NCBI GenBank assembly: GCA_900548205.1
Contig: URJS01000057.1
Location: 1 to 16,122, forward strand
DNA from: an uncultured Roseburia sp.
GTDB lineage: Bacteria; Bacillota; Clostridia; Lachnospirales; Lachnospiraceae
Length of the DNA stretch: 16,122 bases
Direction of reading: 5' to 3'
Shown here: positions 1 to 5,925 of the stretch, piece by piece
Position numbering within the stretch: position 1 is the stretch's first letter
How the letters are laid out: every line of letters begins with the position of its first letter
Notes under the pieces: generated by a model
What the model saw: only the letters and a program-made list of their open reading frames with translations
The model's database searches: none
Told to the model about the DNA's origin: nothing
Position numbers and translations under genes: made by a program

Positions 1-29
1 GAAGAAGAAGCTAACCCCAATATGGCCAG

Positions 30-149
30 TTAATTATTATTCAATCTACTAGATACCCCTCGCTGCAATAATGCCTGCAGCTTATATGTAACAAATACAG
101 CGTCGGGTTCGCATTTCTCCCATTCCGAAATAAATTCAGCTATCTTCAT
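30..149 (-). CDS. Hypothetical 39-residue protein, unrecognised
   Basis: A short reading frame starts MKIAEFISEWEK and ends with three Asn codons and TAA. Its start has a strong Shine-Dalgarno (GGAGG, 7 bases before ATG), which is the main reason to list it. The protein has an amphipathic, acidic N-terminal half and a single Cys; there is no signal peptide or membrane segment. It lies 68 bases downstream of the 85-residue gene on the same strand and could be the last gene of a small-gene unit. It could equally be the surviving N-terminus of a longer decayed gene. No function can be assigned. Confidence 0.4.
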   Translation of the reverse strand: MKIAEFISEWEKCEPDAVFVTYKLQALLQRGVSSRLNNN

Positions 150-217
150 CCCTATCCCTCCAATTCAACTCTGTCGCTCCCGTCAATTCTGTGGCACGAA
201 AAACCAAAACCATGTGA

Positions 218-475
218 TCACAATTCTTCATATAGCTCTAATAACTCCAGCAATTTAATTGTAAGTGGATTTACTTCATCCCAGCAATCCGATATCCCTT
301 TCGGGTAATATGGATAAAACAAATGGATGTTTCTTATTTTCTCCATTTGATCCAGTTCATCTAAAATGCCATAGAGTTGTTTTTCTAGCATATAATCAGG
401 ACGATTCTCTCTATTTTTTATCTCCTCTTGCACAAGAGCCCTGACTTCTTCCATCATATACTGAAACTTTTCCAT
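218..475 (-). CDS. Hypothetical small acidic protein, 85 residues
   Basis: The protein starts MEKFQYMMEEVRALVQEE and looks soluble and mostly helical. A charged N-terminal half (residues 1-46, possibly coiled coil) is followed by an aromatic segment with FYPYYPKG and SDCWDEVNPL (about residues 53-71), then a Leu/Glu-rich helix ending YEEL. The FYP...W...PL...LLEL pattern resembles small single-domain proteins that, as far as I recall, occur as orphan immunity-like genes in Firmicutes; this is recollection, not a database result. The Shine-Dalgarno is weak (GGGAG, 9 bases before ATG). The start overlaps the end of the 70-residue ORF by 22 bases, and a terminator-like hairpin lies just upstream, so expression may depend on read-through. 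Probably a real gene of unknown function. Confidence 0.55.
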   Translation of the reverse strand: MEKFQYMMEEVRALVQEEIKNRENRPDYMLEKQLYGILDELDQMEKIRNIHLFYPYYPKGISDCWDEVNPLTIKLLELLELYEEL

Positions 476-666
476 CTCTCAACCACTCCCATTTTTTCAA
501 ACAAAAAACCTTGTACCACACCGCCGCAAAGGCAGCCTAGCACAAGGCATGAAAAGACCGCAAGAGAGAAACCCCATCCAGCGTCGGATGTGATCTCTTG
601 TATAAGCAAGATATGTTTTTTATAGTTGGATAAAACAGTTAAGGGCTGTCCCCATAATTGCTCCAT
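454..666 (-). CDS. Hypothetical 70-residue ORF with one membrane segment (doubtful)
   Basis: The frame is MEQLWGQPLTVL..., with one predicted membrane helix at about residues 34-56, rich in Leu, Val, Cys and Gly, and a short basic tail. I start it at 666 rather than the upstream in-frame ATG at 684, because a purine-rich AGAGAGGGG lies 6-7 bases before 666. A promoter-like element is just upstream (699-728). The same DNA carries three inverted repeats, one of them a convincing intrinsic terminator (509-547 plus a T run). It may therefore be a structured untranslated leader of the 85-residue gene instead of, or as well as, a coding region. A membrane-active small toxin is another possibility, with no direct support. 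Confidence 0.35.
   Translation of the reverse strand: MEQLWGQPLTVLSNYKKHILLIQEITSDAGWGFSLAVFSCLVLGCLCGGVVQGFLFEKMGVVERWKSFSI
503..547 (-). terminator. Terminator-like hairpin in the leader of the 85-residue gene
   Basis: Read on the minus strand, CCTTGT (547-542) pairs with ACAAGG (514-509). An inner stem pairs GCTGCC (536-531) with GGCGGT (525-520), and six T residues follow directly (508-503). This is the normal architecture of an intrinsic terminator. It lies 28 bases upstream of the 85-residue gene and inside the 70-residue ORF, so it may act as an attenuator. Confidence 0.5.
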
Positions 667-698
667 AGCCGCCCCTCTCTCCATGTGGAATTTTATTT

Positions 699-728
699 AT
701 TATACCATAGCCTATTTTTATTTGGAAA
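699..728 (-). promoter_or_regulatory. Extended -10 promoter for the small-gene unit
   Basis: On the minus strand a perfect TATAAT (704-699) is preceded by TGG, giving an extended -10. A weak -35, TTTCCA, lies at 728-723 with an 18-base spacer. The predicted start is near 692, ahead of the 70- and 85-residue frames. Confidence 0.5.
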
Positions 729-768
729 CATTTTCTTTTTTCTGCCACAGCTGTTTCTTCCATACCTT

Positions 769-1308
769 TTAGCTTCTCTCCTCCCGATAGTTTTTCAGGA
801 CAAAAACTGTGTCAAAAATATCAATCACGGAAAGAAGCTGTAATACATAGTGAACACCAGATGGCGGTTTCCGGCATTCTTTGCGCAGAAGCATGATATA
901 ACAAATTCCCACACAGCCGCTTTGGACAATTAAGAGACAGGTAAAGATCACCGGAATCGGGACAAGAAAAATCATGATCCCTCTGGACGCTCCCACCAAA
1001 ACAAACCAGACAAAAGAGCTGTAAAGAAAGTTGAGAACGTAAAATGGGATACTCCATAATTTCAACCATTTCCAGCTCTGCCGCAGTTTGTCCGCCTCAT
1101 TCCGGCGATAAGCTGTCACAGCAGCGACAACGCAGCCCCAGCCGGCAATATGTACCAATGCCGCCATCGCCAGATAGAACGCAAAAAGTCCGATCACCGT
1201 CACATTCCATCCATCGCTGCCAAAATAGAGCATCCCCATGGGAACAGCGATGCTCAAAACAAGGTGCAGATACATTCCGGTCAGAAAAATCTTCGCCAAC
1301 TTTTTCAA
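769..1308 (-). CDS. Multi-pass membrane protein of unknown function, 179 residues
   Basis: A hydrophobic protein with about four membrane helices. From the TTG start these fall near residues 5-25 (LAKIFLTGMYLHLV), 36-64, 85-108 (IPFYVLNFLYSSFVWFVLVG) and 114-140. Between helices 2 and 3 is a charged, Trp-containing cytoplasmic loop (YRRNEADKLRQSWKW). There is no enzymatic motif or signal cleavage site. I prefer TTG at 1308 over GTG at 1314: AGGAGG (1322-1317) lies 8 bases before the TTG but only 2 before the GTG. It is transcribed in the same direction as spoIIP but has its own promoter-like element (1345-1373), so it is probably an independent gene. It resembles uncharacterised Clostridia membrane-protein families; I cannot name one with confidence. 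Confidence 0.75.
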   Translation of the reverse strand: MKKLAKIFLTGMYLHLVLSIAVPMGMLYFGSDGWNVTVIGLFAFYLAMAALVHIAGWGCVVAAVTAYRRNEADKLRQSWKWLKLWSIPFYVLNFLYSSFVWFVLVGASRGIMIFLVPIPVIFTCLLIVQSGCVGICYIMLLRKECRKPPSGVHYVLQLLSVIDIFDTVFVLKNYREERS

Positions 1309-1344
1309 ACCCACGCCCTCCTTCTTATGTATTCCTTTTCCTGC

Positions 1345-1373
1345 ATTTTACCACAGTTTCAGAAGCGTGGAAA
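1345..1373 (-). promoter_or_regulatory. Extended -10 promoter for the membrane protein gene
   Basis: On the minus strand TAAAAT (1350-1345) is preceded by TGG. TTTCCA (1373-1368) lies 17 bases upstream. The predicted start is near 1338, about 30 bases before the TTG start codon. The element closely resembles the one at 699-728. Confidence 0.5.
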
Positions 1374-1395
1374 CATCTTCTTTTCCGGCGCTCCC

Positions 1396-2712
1396 CTACT
1401 GCGGACCAGTCAGCACCTTATTGAGCACATCTGCCAACGGCACCATCGCATTCATTGCCTCCTGCACTGTGTTCGTCTGAGCCCCCACCTCCACAAGGAG
1501 CGTCTTGGGACAGTAATGCATATTATAGCGGTATCCCTTTAAGTAAATCCTCCTTGTAAAGCCCGGATAATATTCCGCAGCCTTTAGCTGCATCTGGAAG
1601 GACATCGCCAGATTATCTGCAATATAAGGGTTTGCCAGATAATCGATGTTTCCTGTCTTTGTCGTCCGGCTTAACCCGTTAAAAAACATCACCTGCGCCA
1701 TCTGTGCGCCGCCAACATTTGTCACAAGCCTTGTCGTCTCCGCCACCCCGTCGCGATGCAGATCGATCACGACCTCTATGCTTGGATTTTCTGCAAGAAT
1801 CTGCTCCAATGCCGGTCCCGCCTTAGAATACGCATGGTCTCTGTCTCCAACATCATATTCTCCCTTATGATGGATGACATTCAGTCCATACTGTTCCGTT
1901 AAAAGCTTCGTCAGATAATCGCCCACACCAACGACTGTATCGGAAGGATCGCCCGGCACCGAATCGGCATATCCCTCCTGCGAATGCGTGTGATAAATTA
2001 AAATCTGCGGCGCAGAAGCGTCGTGCGATAAACGCAGATCCTTCCCAAACAGCGCGTCCGCATTCAGCTGACTGCTGTCGATCGTCGTCGTGCTGTCCAC
2101 CTGATAAAAATTCTGCATCAGATAATCAAAATCATTCAGCTTTTCTCTCGCATACGTTACCTGCTTTGTCTGTGCGCCGGGTAAGCCTGTACCAGTTTCA
2201 ACGGCAGGCTGCTCCTGCGGCTGTACCTCCATTGGCTGCGTCTCTCCCGCATTCTGCACTGCGTCCCCCCCTGCACTGCCCGTCGCCTCCGGCGTCTCAC
2301 CTGTCAGTACAACCTCGCCCGTCTCGCTGTCCACATAATTTTCATCCGCTGCCTCTCTGGCAAGGATCGCTTCATAGGAAAGCTCGCTCTCAACCTGCGT
2401 CTCATAGGATGCCGCCGCTTTCGTCTCCTCGCCCAACAAAAAGAAATGACCGATCACTCTCTCCCATGCAGCCGCCGTTTCCTCCCCGGCTGCTTTATCG
2501 GACGCCTGCGGCATATAAAAATTTAAAAGCCCCTCATAGCAGAGAACCTTACACTCGTTCGCAAGCCGGGTCAGCTGCCCGCTGCCTCCCCGTAAAAACA
2601 CCGCTATGCATGCGACTCCCAGTATCCATGCAATAGCTGTCCCATTTATTTTTTTCTTCTTTTTAGATTGATATCGAATACGCATAACTAACTTTATGCG
2701 CCTTGCCCACAC
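1396..2712 (-). CDS. spoIIP: Stage II sporulation protein P (SpoIIP) peptidoglycan hydrolase
   Basis: SpoIIP is the amidase/endopeptidase of the SpoIID-SpoIIP-SpoIIM machine, which thins septal peptidoglycan and drives engulfment of the forespore. A basic N-terminus (KKKKK) and one membrane helix (about residues 26-41) anchor it. A long low-complexity Glu/Thr/Gln linker (about 100-185) leads to the catalytic domain, which has the hallmark segments HTHSQE (241-246), DLHRD (317-321) and VEVGAQTN (407-414) expected for zinc binding and catalysis. 438 residues is within the usual range. The start is uncertain: GTG at 2712 sits one base after the gpr stop without a Shine-Dalgarno, so it could be translationally coupled; ATG at 2685 (429 residues) also lacks a well-placed one. 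It forms an operon with gpr, as in Bacillus. Confidence in function is very high. Confidence 0.95.
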   Translation of the reverse strand: MWARRIKLVMRIRYQSKKKKKINGTAIAWILGVACIAVFLRGGSGQLTRLANECKVLCYEGLLNFYMPQASDKAAGEETAAAWERVIGHFFLLGEETKAAASYETQVESELSYEAILAREAADENYVDSETGEVVLTGETPEATGSAGGDAVQNAGETQPMEVQPQEQPAVETGTGLPGAQTKQVTYAREKLNDFDYLMQNFYQVDSTTTIDSSQLNADALFGKDLRLSHDASAPQILIYHTHSQEGYADSVPGDPSDTVVGVGDYLTKLLTEQYGLNVIHHKGEYDVGDRDHAYSKAGPALEQILAENPSIEVVIDLHRDGVAETTRLVTNVGGAQMAQVMFFNGLSRTTKTGNIDYLANPYIADNLAMSFQMQLKAAEYYPGFTRRIYLKGYRYNMHYCPKTLLVEVGAQTNTVQEAMNAMVPLADVLNKVLTGPQ

Positions 2713-2713
2713 A

Positions 2714-3664
2714 TTATGACATGTCTGTAAACGCGATATTTAACCCCTCGGATATGGTAAAGCTCAGCCGCTTGACAGACTCGTCGATATCCTTTGGCGT
2801 CACAAACATTGTATTTAAGCTCGGAGAAAGAAGCTCCCGGATCAATTCATATTTCTCTCCGTCATTCAGCTCGCTCAAAGAGCTCCCAACTGTCTGAAAC
2901 GCCTCGCTCTGCGACAATGCGGTCACAAGATTATACATCGTATCATTAACGATCGTCGCAGCGTCCACAACTGTCGGTATTCCAATCGAAATGACCGGCA
3001 CACCGAGGCTTTTTTCATTTAACCCATGCCTGTGATTGCCGACGCCGCTCCCCGGATTGATCCCCGTATCCGTCACCTGTATCGTGCGGTTTAACCGTTT
3101 AGTGCTGCGTGCCGCAAGCGCATCGACAGCAATGATCAGGTCCGGTTTTGTCTCATCCACCACACCCCGGATGATTTCAAGACTTTCCATCCCCGTCTGT
3201 GCCATAACACCCGGAACAATGCTGCTGATGCGATTGACCCGCCCCTCACCAAACGCATATTTTCCATACTCCTTGATGATATGGCGCGTGATAAATAAAT
3301 TGTCCGCCACACGGGGACCAAGCGCATCCGGCGTCACATCCCGGTTTCCAAGCCCTACCACAAGCACAGAGCTCTCCTCCTTCGTAAGCTTTGCAAGCTT
3401 TCTTATGATTCTTGCGAGCTGAATGGAAATTTCCCTGTGATAATCCTCATCCTCCTCATCCATATTCCCAGCCTCGATCGTAATATACGTTCCCTTTGGT
3501 TTTCCCATCGTCTTCGCGCCATTCTCTGTCTCAATCGTCACTGTGCTGACAGTCAGGTTTCTTCCGATTTTTTCTTCCAAAAACTGAACGCCCTTCAGCT
3601 CCACATTGTCTTCCTGCATCTTCTCCTGTGTCTCCAATGCAAGGTCGGTACGAATCTGATACAT
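2714..3664 (-). CDS. gpr: GPR germination endopeptidase (spore protease)
   Basis: GPR is the A25-family protease that degrades small acid-soluble spore proteins early in germination; it is made in the forespore as a zymogen and self-processes. The start is set at ATG 3664 because GGAGG lies 5 bases upstream; an in-frame TTG at 3688 has no such site. The N-terminus MYQIRTDLALE carries the RTDLA-type propeptide sequence. Conserved blocks follow: VGLGNRDVTPDALGP (103-117), VDALAARS (180-187) and TDTGINPGSGVGNHR (198-212). By analogy with the Bacillus enzyme, the Asp of TPDALGP and the Asp of VDALA are the likely catalytic pair; this is inference. The length, 316 residues, is slightly shorter than Bacillus GPR. 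It is followed immediately by spoIIP. I could not identify a convincing sigma-G promoter upstream. Confidence 0.95.
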   Translation of the reverse strand: MYQIRTDLALETQEKMQEDNVELKGVQFLEEKIGRNLTVSTVTIETENGAKTMGKPKGTYITIEAGNMDEEDEDYHREISIQLARIIRKLAKLTKEESSVLVVGLGNRDVTPDALGPRVADNLFITRHIIKEYGKYAFGEGRVNRISSIVPGVMAQTGMESLEIIRGVVDETKPDLIIAVDALAARSTKRLNRTIQVTDTGINPGSGVGNHRHGLNEKSLGVPVISIGIPTVVDAATIVNDTMYNLVTALSQSEAFQTVGSSLSELNDGEKYELIRELLSPSLNTMFVTPKDIDESVKRLSFTISEGLNIAFTDMS

Positions 3665-3805
3665 ATGCTCCTCCATCATTTGCGCCAATGCTGTGCGCTT
3701 TCTCGTTTTCTTCTTAATTTTCCCGCCTTCTCAAAAAATTATCCGCTGCTTTGATGGATTCATAAAATTTCTGTTAATTTCTCTGACAAATTTTGACGTT
3801 TTCCC

Positions 3806-3834
3806 TTGACACTTTACCTAATATGTCCTATACT
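3806..3834 (+). promoter_or_regulatory. Sigma-A promoter of rpsT
   Basis: TTGACA (3806-3811), a 17-base spacer, and TATACT (3829-3834): close to the sigma-A consensus with ideal spacing. The transcript would start near 3841, giving a leader of about 87 bases before the rpsT start codon. Confidence 0.8.
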
Positions 3835-3927
3835 AAGCTGGTATGTTTACATTGAACTGTCCGTGTCCGGCTTTGATGTAGATTTCAATCATGAACAATA
3901 ACCATAGTAAAATTGGAGGTGTACGGA

Positions 3928-4191
3928 TTGGCTAACATTAAATCTGCTAAGAAAAGAATTTTAGTAACACAGATCAAAACTGCCAGAAACAAATCTATCA
4001 AGAGCGCGGTTAAGACTTCCATCAAGAAAGTTGAGGCTGCTGTTGCCGCAAACGATAAGGAGACTGCAAAGACTGCATTAACTTCTGCAATTTCTGCAAT
4101 CGAGAAGGCTTCTTCTAAGGGTGTTTACCATAAGAACAACGCCGGTAGAAAGGTTTCCCGTCTGACAAAGCTTGTCAACGAAATGGCTTAA
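3928..4191 (+). CDS. rpsT: 30S ribosomal protein S20
   Basis: S20 binds 16S rRNA early in assembly of the small subunit. The 87-residue product starts MANIKSAKKR, is very rich in Lys and Ala, and ends VSRLTKLVNEMA, all typical of the family. The start codon is TTG at 3928: GGAGG (3915-3919) lies 8 bases upstream and the protein aligns from MANIKSAKKR. The frame stays open a few codons further upstream, but those codons contain the Shine-Dalgarno. In Escherichia coli rpsT also starts with UUG, where it limits expression and takes part in autoregulation; whether that applies here is inference. It is the only plus-strand gene in the 5'-half, monocistronic, with its own promoter and a terminator at 4205-4239. 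Confidence 0.97.
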   Translation: MANIKSAKKRILVTQIKTARNKSIKSAVKTSIKKVEAAVAANDKETAKTALTSAISAIEKASSKGVYHKNNAGRKVSRLTKLVNEMA

Positions 4192-4204
4192 TAAAAAGAT
4201 ATAT

Positions 4205-4239
4205 AAAAAACATCGGTACCGTCATGCCGATGTTTTTTT
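4205..4239 (+). terminator. Intrinsic terminator of rpsT, probably bidirectional
   Basis: CATCGG (4211-4216) pairs with CCGATG (4227-4232), followed by seven T. Because six A precede the stem, the same hairpin read on the minus strand also ends in a T run and could terminate the converging tautomerase transcript. Confidence 0.85.
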
Positions 4240-4278
4240 GATTTATAAGGAAAAACTTCGTTTCCTTATAAATCAAAA
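4236..4278. repeat. Perfect 18-base inverted repeat next to the rpsT terminator
   Basis: The arm at 4236-4253 is the exact reverse complement of 4261-4278, with a 7-base loop (AACTTCG). The arms are AT-rich and contain TTATAAATC and its complement. It overlaps the T run of the rpsT terminator and lies between the convergent rpsT and tautomerase genes. It may be a second terminator element, an mRNA 3'-end stabiliser, or a mobile palindromic repeat. Confidence 0.75.
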
Positions 4279-4311
4279 TCCTCTTGGGGATCGCACTGCG
4301 GCAGAAAGGAA

Positions 4312-4653
4312 TTAAAAATTCCTTCCATTCCAGCCCCAGTCATTCACACCGTGGTAGGTGACATAAACCCGGTCACCCGGAATCCCAAGCTCCTCTCCCA
4401 AAATATCACAGATTACGCCTGTCATCCTCTCATAGGCATCAGAACCTGCACTACCGAACAGACTGACAGAAACATAAGCGCCCCGCTCAAGCTTCTGCCC
4501 TCCCATATAAAGTGCGTAATTATCTTCAAATCCAACCATCAGATAGGTCTCTGACTTATTCAACAGACCCACCGCCTGTCCCAGTCTTGCCTGAATCACT
4601 TCCCGTTTTTCCTCCGTCACCGGCACGGTAATTTTTGAATCAATAAATGGCAT
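4312..4653 (-). CDS. MIF / phenylpyruvate tautomerase family protein
   Basis: A small tautomerase-fold protein of 113 residues. The start is ATG 4653: AGGAGG lies 8 bases upstream and the product begins Met-Pro, exposing the N-terminal Pro that acts as catalytic base in this superfamily. Other family features are NKSETYLMVGF (32-42; the Lys matches the MIF active-site Lys), the GSAGSDAYERM segment (67-77), and the end RVYVTYHGVNDWGWNG (95-110), the counterpart of the C-terminal strand of MIF. The physiological substrate in bacteria is usually unknown; phenylpyruvate or a related keto acid is an inference. It has its own promoter-like element (4692-4719) and converges on rpsT across a shared terminator region. 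Confidence 0.88.
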   Translation of the reverse strand: MPFIDSKITVPVTEEKREVIQARLGQAVGLLNKSETYLMVGFEDNYALYMGGQKLERGAYVSVSLFGSAGSDAYERMTGVICDILGEELGIPGDRVYVTYHGVNDWGWNGRNF

Positions 4654-4691
4654 TCGCCCGCCCTCCTCTTTCAAAATTCTTCTCATCTATC

Positions 4692-4719
4692 ATTGTACAC
4701 AAATCACTAAAAAACTCAA
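4692..4719 (-). promoter_or_regulatory. Promoter of the MIF-family gene
   Basis: On the minus strand TTGAGT (4719-4714), a 16-base spacer and TACAAT (4697-4692). The predicted start is near 4685, about 32 bases before the ATG. The -35 overlaps the stop codon of the response-regulator remnant. Confidence 0.5.
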
Positions 4720-4799
4720 GAAAAGCTTACAATGATCCGCAAGCGCACATTCCCTCCAACCACGGCATCATCCTCAACCACCAATATTCGCTCCCGCAT
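4716..4799 (-). pseudogene. Remnant of a response regulator (receiver-domain N-terminus only)
   Basis: Directly after holA, with AGGAGG overlapping the holA stop region and ATG 10 bases beyond that stop, is a 27-residue frame beginning MRERILVVEDDAVVGGNV. The ILVVEDD block is the first beta strand and acidic pair of a CheY-like receiver domain. The frame then runs RLRIIVSFS and stops, so the phosphoacceptor Asp and everything after it are missing. No continuation is visible in the next stretch, which is the promoter of the MIF gene. I read it as the 5' end of a deleted regulator gene. A chance match to a short motif is possible but unlikely given the good ribosome binding site. Confidence 0.5.
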
Positions 4800-4809
4800 G
4801 CCACCCCTC

Positions 4810-5826
4810 CTATCGCTTTGGAGCGGCGCTGTATTTTACAAGAAATAATTCCACCGCCATCCTGTCGTTCATCTGCCCCGTCTTTACCGCTTCCTCCAGC
4901 TCCACGCCTTCACGCAGCGCATTTTTTAACTGCTCTGTCGTAAAGTCCTTTGCCTGTGCAAGATTACGGCGCACCGCAAAGGGCGGAATCCCTGCCTTCT
5001 GCGCCATCATCTGCTGTCCGATTCCTTTGGACGCCATATCCCGGATATGCAAAAGTATCTGAAACTGTCTCGAGATCAGATACATGATACGCATCGGCGG
5101 TTCCTTTAACGCAAGCAGATCCTCATACAGTGCAAGCGCCTTTTTCTGCTGATGCTCCGCGATCGCATGAACCATCTCAAAAATCTTGTTCGTCGTCTGC
5201 TCTGTCGCAATCGCATGGACATCCCCCGCCTCAATCACATCCTTCTCAAGCGTATAGCAGATAAGCTTTTCCAGCTCTCTGTCAATATTCCCCATATCAG
5301 TGCCCGTCTTACTCAAAAAAAGCTGCATGACAGGCGCAGTGATATTCTTTCCCTCCTTCTTAAGGCGTGACAAAATCCATCGCGTCAAAAGCTCCTCCGT
5401 CTGGGTCGCAAACTCGACGATCCTGCCTTCCTTTTTCACCGCCTTATACATCCTGCCCCGCTTATCGACCTCCTCCTCCACAAACAAAAAAAAGGTGGTC
5501 GGCGCAGGCTGTGTCAGATACTCTGCCAGCTCCTCACAGGCGCTTTTAAAAAAGCCGCTGTTTTCAATTAAAATGACGCGTCGCTCTGCAAAAAACGGCA
5601 GTGTCTCCGCCAGATCTATGACCTCGCCGGGATTGACGTCCTTACCCTCAAATGCAGTAAAATTCATATCGCCATCCATACCGCCCATGAAAGAACCTCC
5701 CTCCGCCGACATAAGCGCCGCCTTTAGCTTGTCCCGATACTGCTTCTTTAAATAGCCCTCCTCTCCGTAAAAAAGATACACCTGCTTGAAATTTCCCGTT
5801 TTAATATCCTCATCTACTGTTTTCAT
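4810..5826 (-). CDS. holA: DNA polymerase III, delta subunit
   Basis: The delta subunit opens the beta sliding clamp within the DnaX clamp-loader complex. From ATG 5826 the protein has 338 residues, the usual size, and begins MKTVDEDIKTGNFKQVYLFYGEE, the family's characteristic opening (hydrophobic strand then YGEE). The AAA+-like N-terminal domain lacks a Walker A motif, as expected for delta. Later blocks include LPFFAERRVILIEN (about 79-92), the AFVEEE-like FFLFVEEEVDKRGRMYK segment, IDRELEKL, and the C-terminal collar region RQFQILLHIRDM. In-frame GTG codons at 5838 and 5835 offer alternative starts; no start has an ideal Shine-Dalgarno. It follows comEC by about 100 bases with a promoter-like element between, as in Bacillus where holA follows comEC. 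Confidence 0.93.
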   Translation of the reverse strand: MKTVDEDIKTGNFKQVYLFYGEEGYLKKQYRDKLKAALMSAEGGSFMGGMDGDMNFTAFEGKDVNPGEVIDLAETLPFFAERRVILIENSGFFKSACEELAEYLTQPAPTTFFLFVEEEVDKRGRMYKAVKKEGRIVEFATQTEELLTRWILSRLKKEGKNITAPVMQLFLSKTGTDMGNIDRELEKLICYTLEKDVIEAGDVHAIATEQTTNKIFEMVHAIAEHQQKKALALYEDLLALKEPPMRIMYLISRQFQILLHIRDMASKGIGQQMMAQKAGIPPFAVRRNLAQAKDFTTEQLKNALREGVELEEAVKTGQMNDRMAVELFLVKYSAAPKR

Positions 5827-5859
5827 TCTCCACACCACACCTTTTTTTACTCTTATCCC

Positions 5860-5889
5860 ATTTTAACACACTGCCGGAAGAAAACTCAA
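5860..5889 (-). promoter_or_regulatory. Possible promoter of holA
   Basis: On the minus strand TTGAGT (5889-5884), an 18-base spacer, and TAAAAT (5865-5860) preceded by TGT, giving an extended -10. No terminator was seen after comEC, so read-through from the comE unit is also possible. Confidence 0.45.
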
Positions 5890-5925
5890 TTTATTATAAC
5901 AAAATTTCAAACAGCCTTGCTCCAA

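Noticed and set aside
620..763. 47-residue minus-strand frame spanning the small-gene promoter
   Set aside because: Its possible ribosome binding site is one base from the ATG and the frame crosses a better-supported promoter.
3665..3800. Sigma-G type promoter for gpr
   Set aside because: A TGAAT element and a GGATAAT element are present but about 12 bases apart, too close for a forespore promoter; no convincing pair was found.
3891..3935. 14-codon upstream frame overlapping the rpsT start
   Set aside because: No Shine-Dalgarno precedes its ATG, so it is unlikely to be translated.
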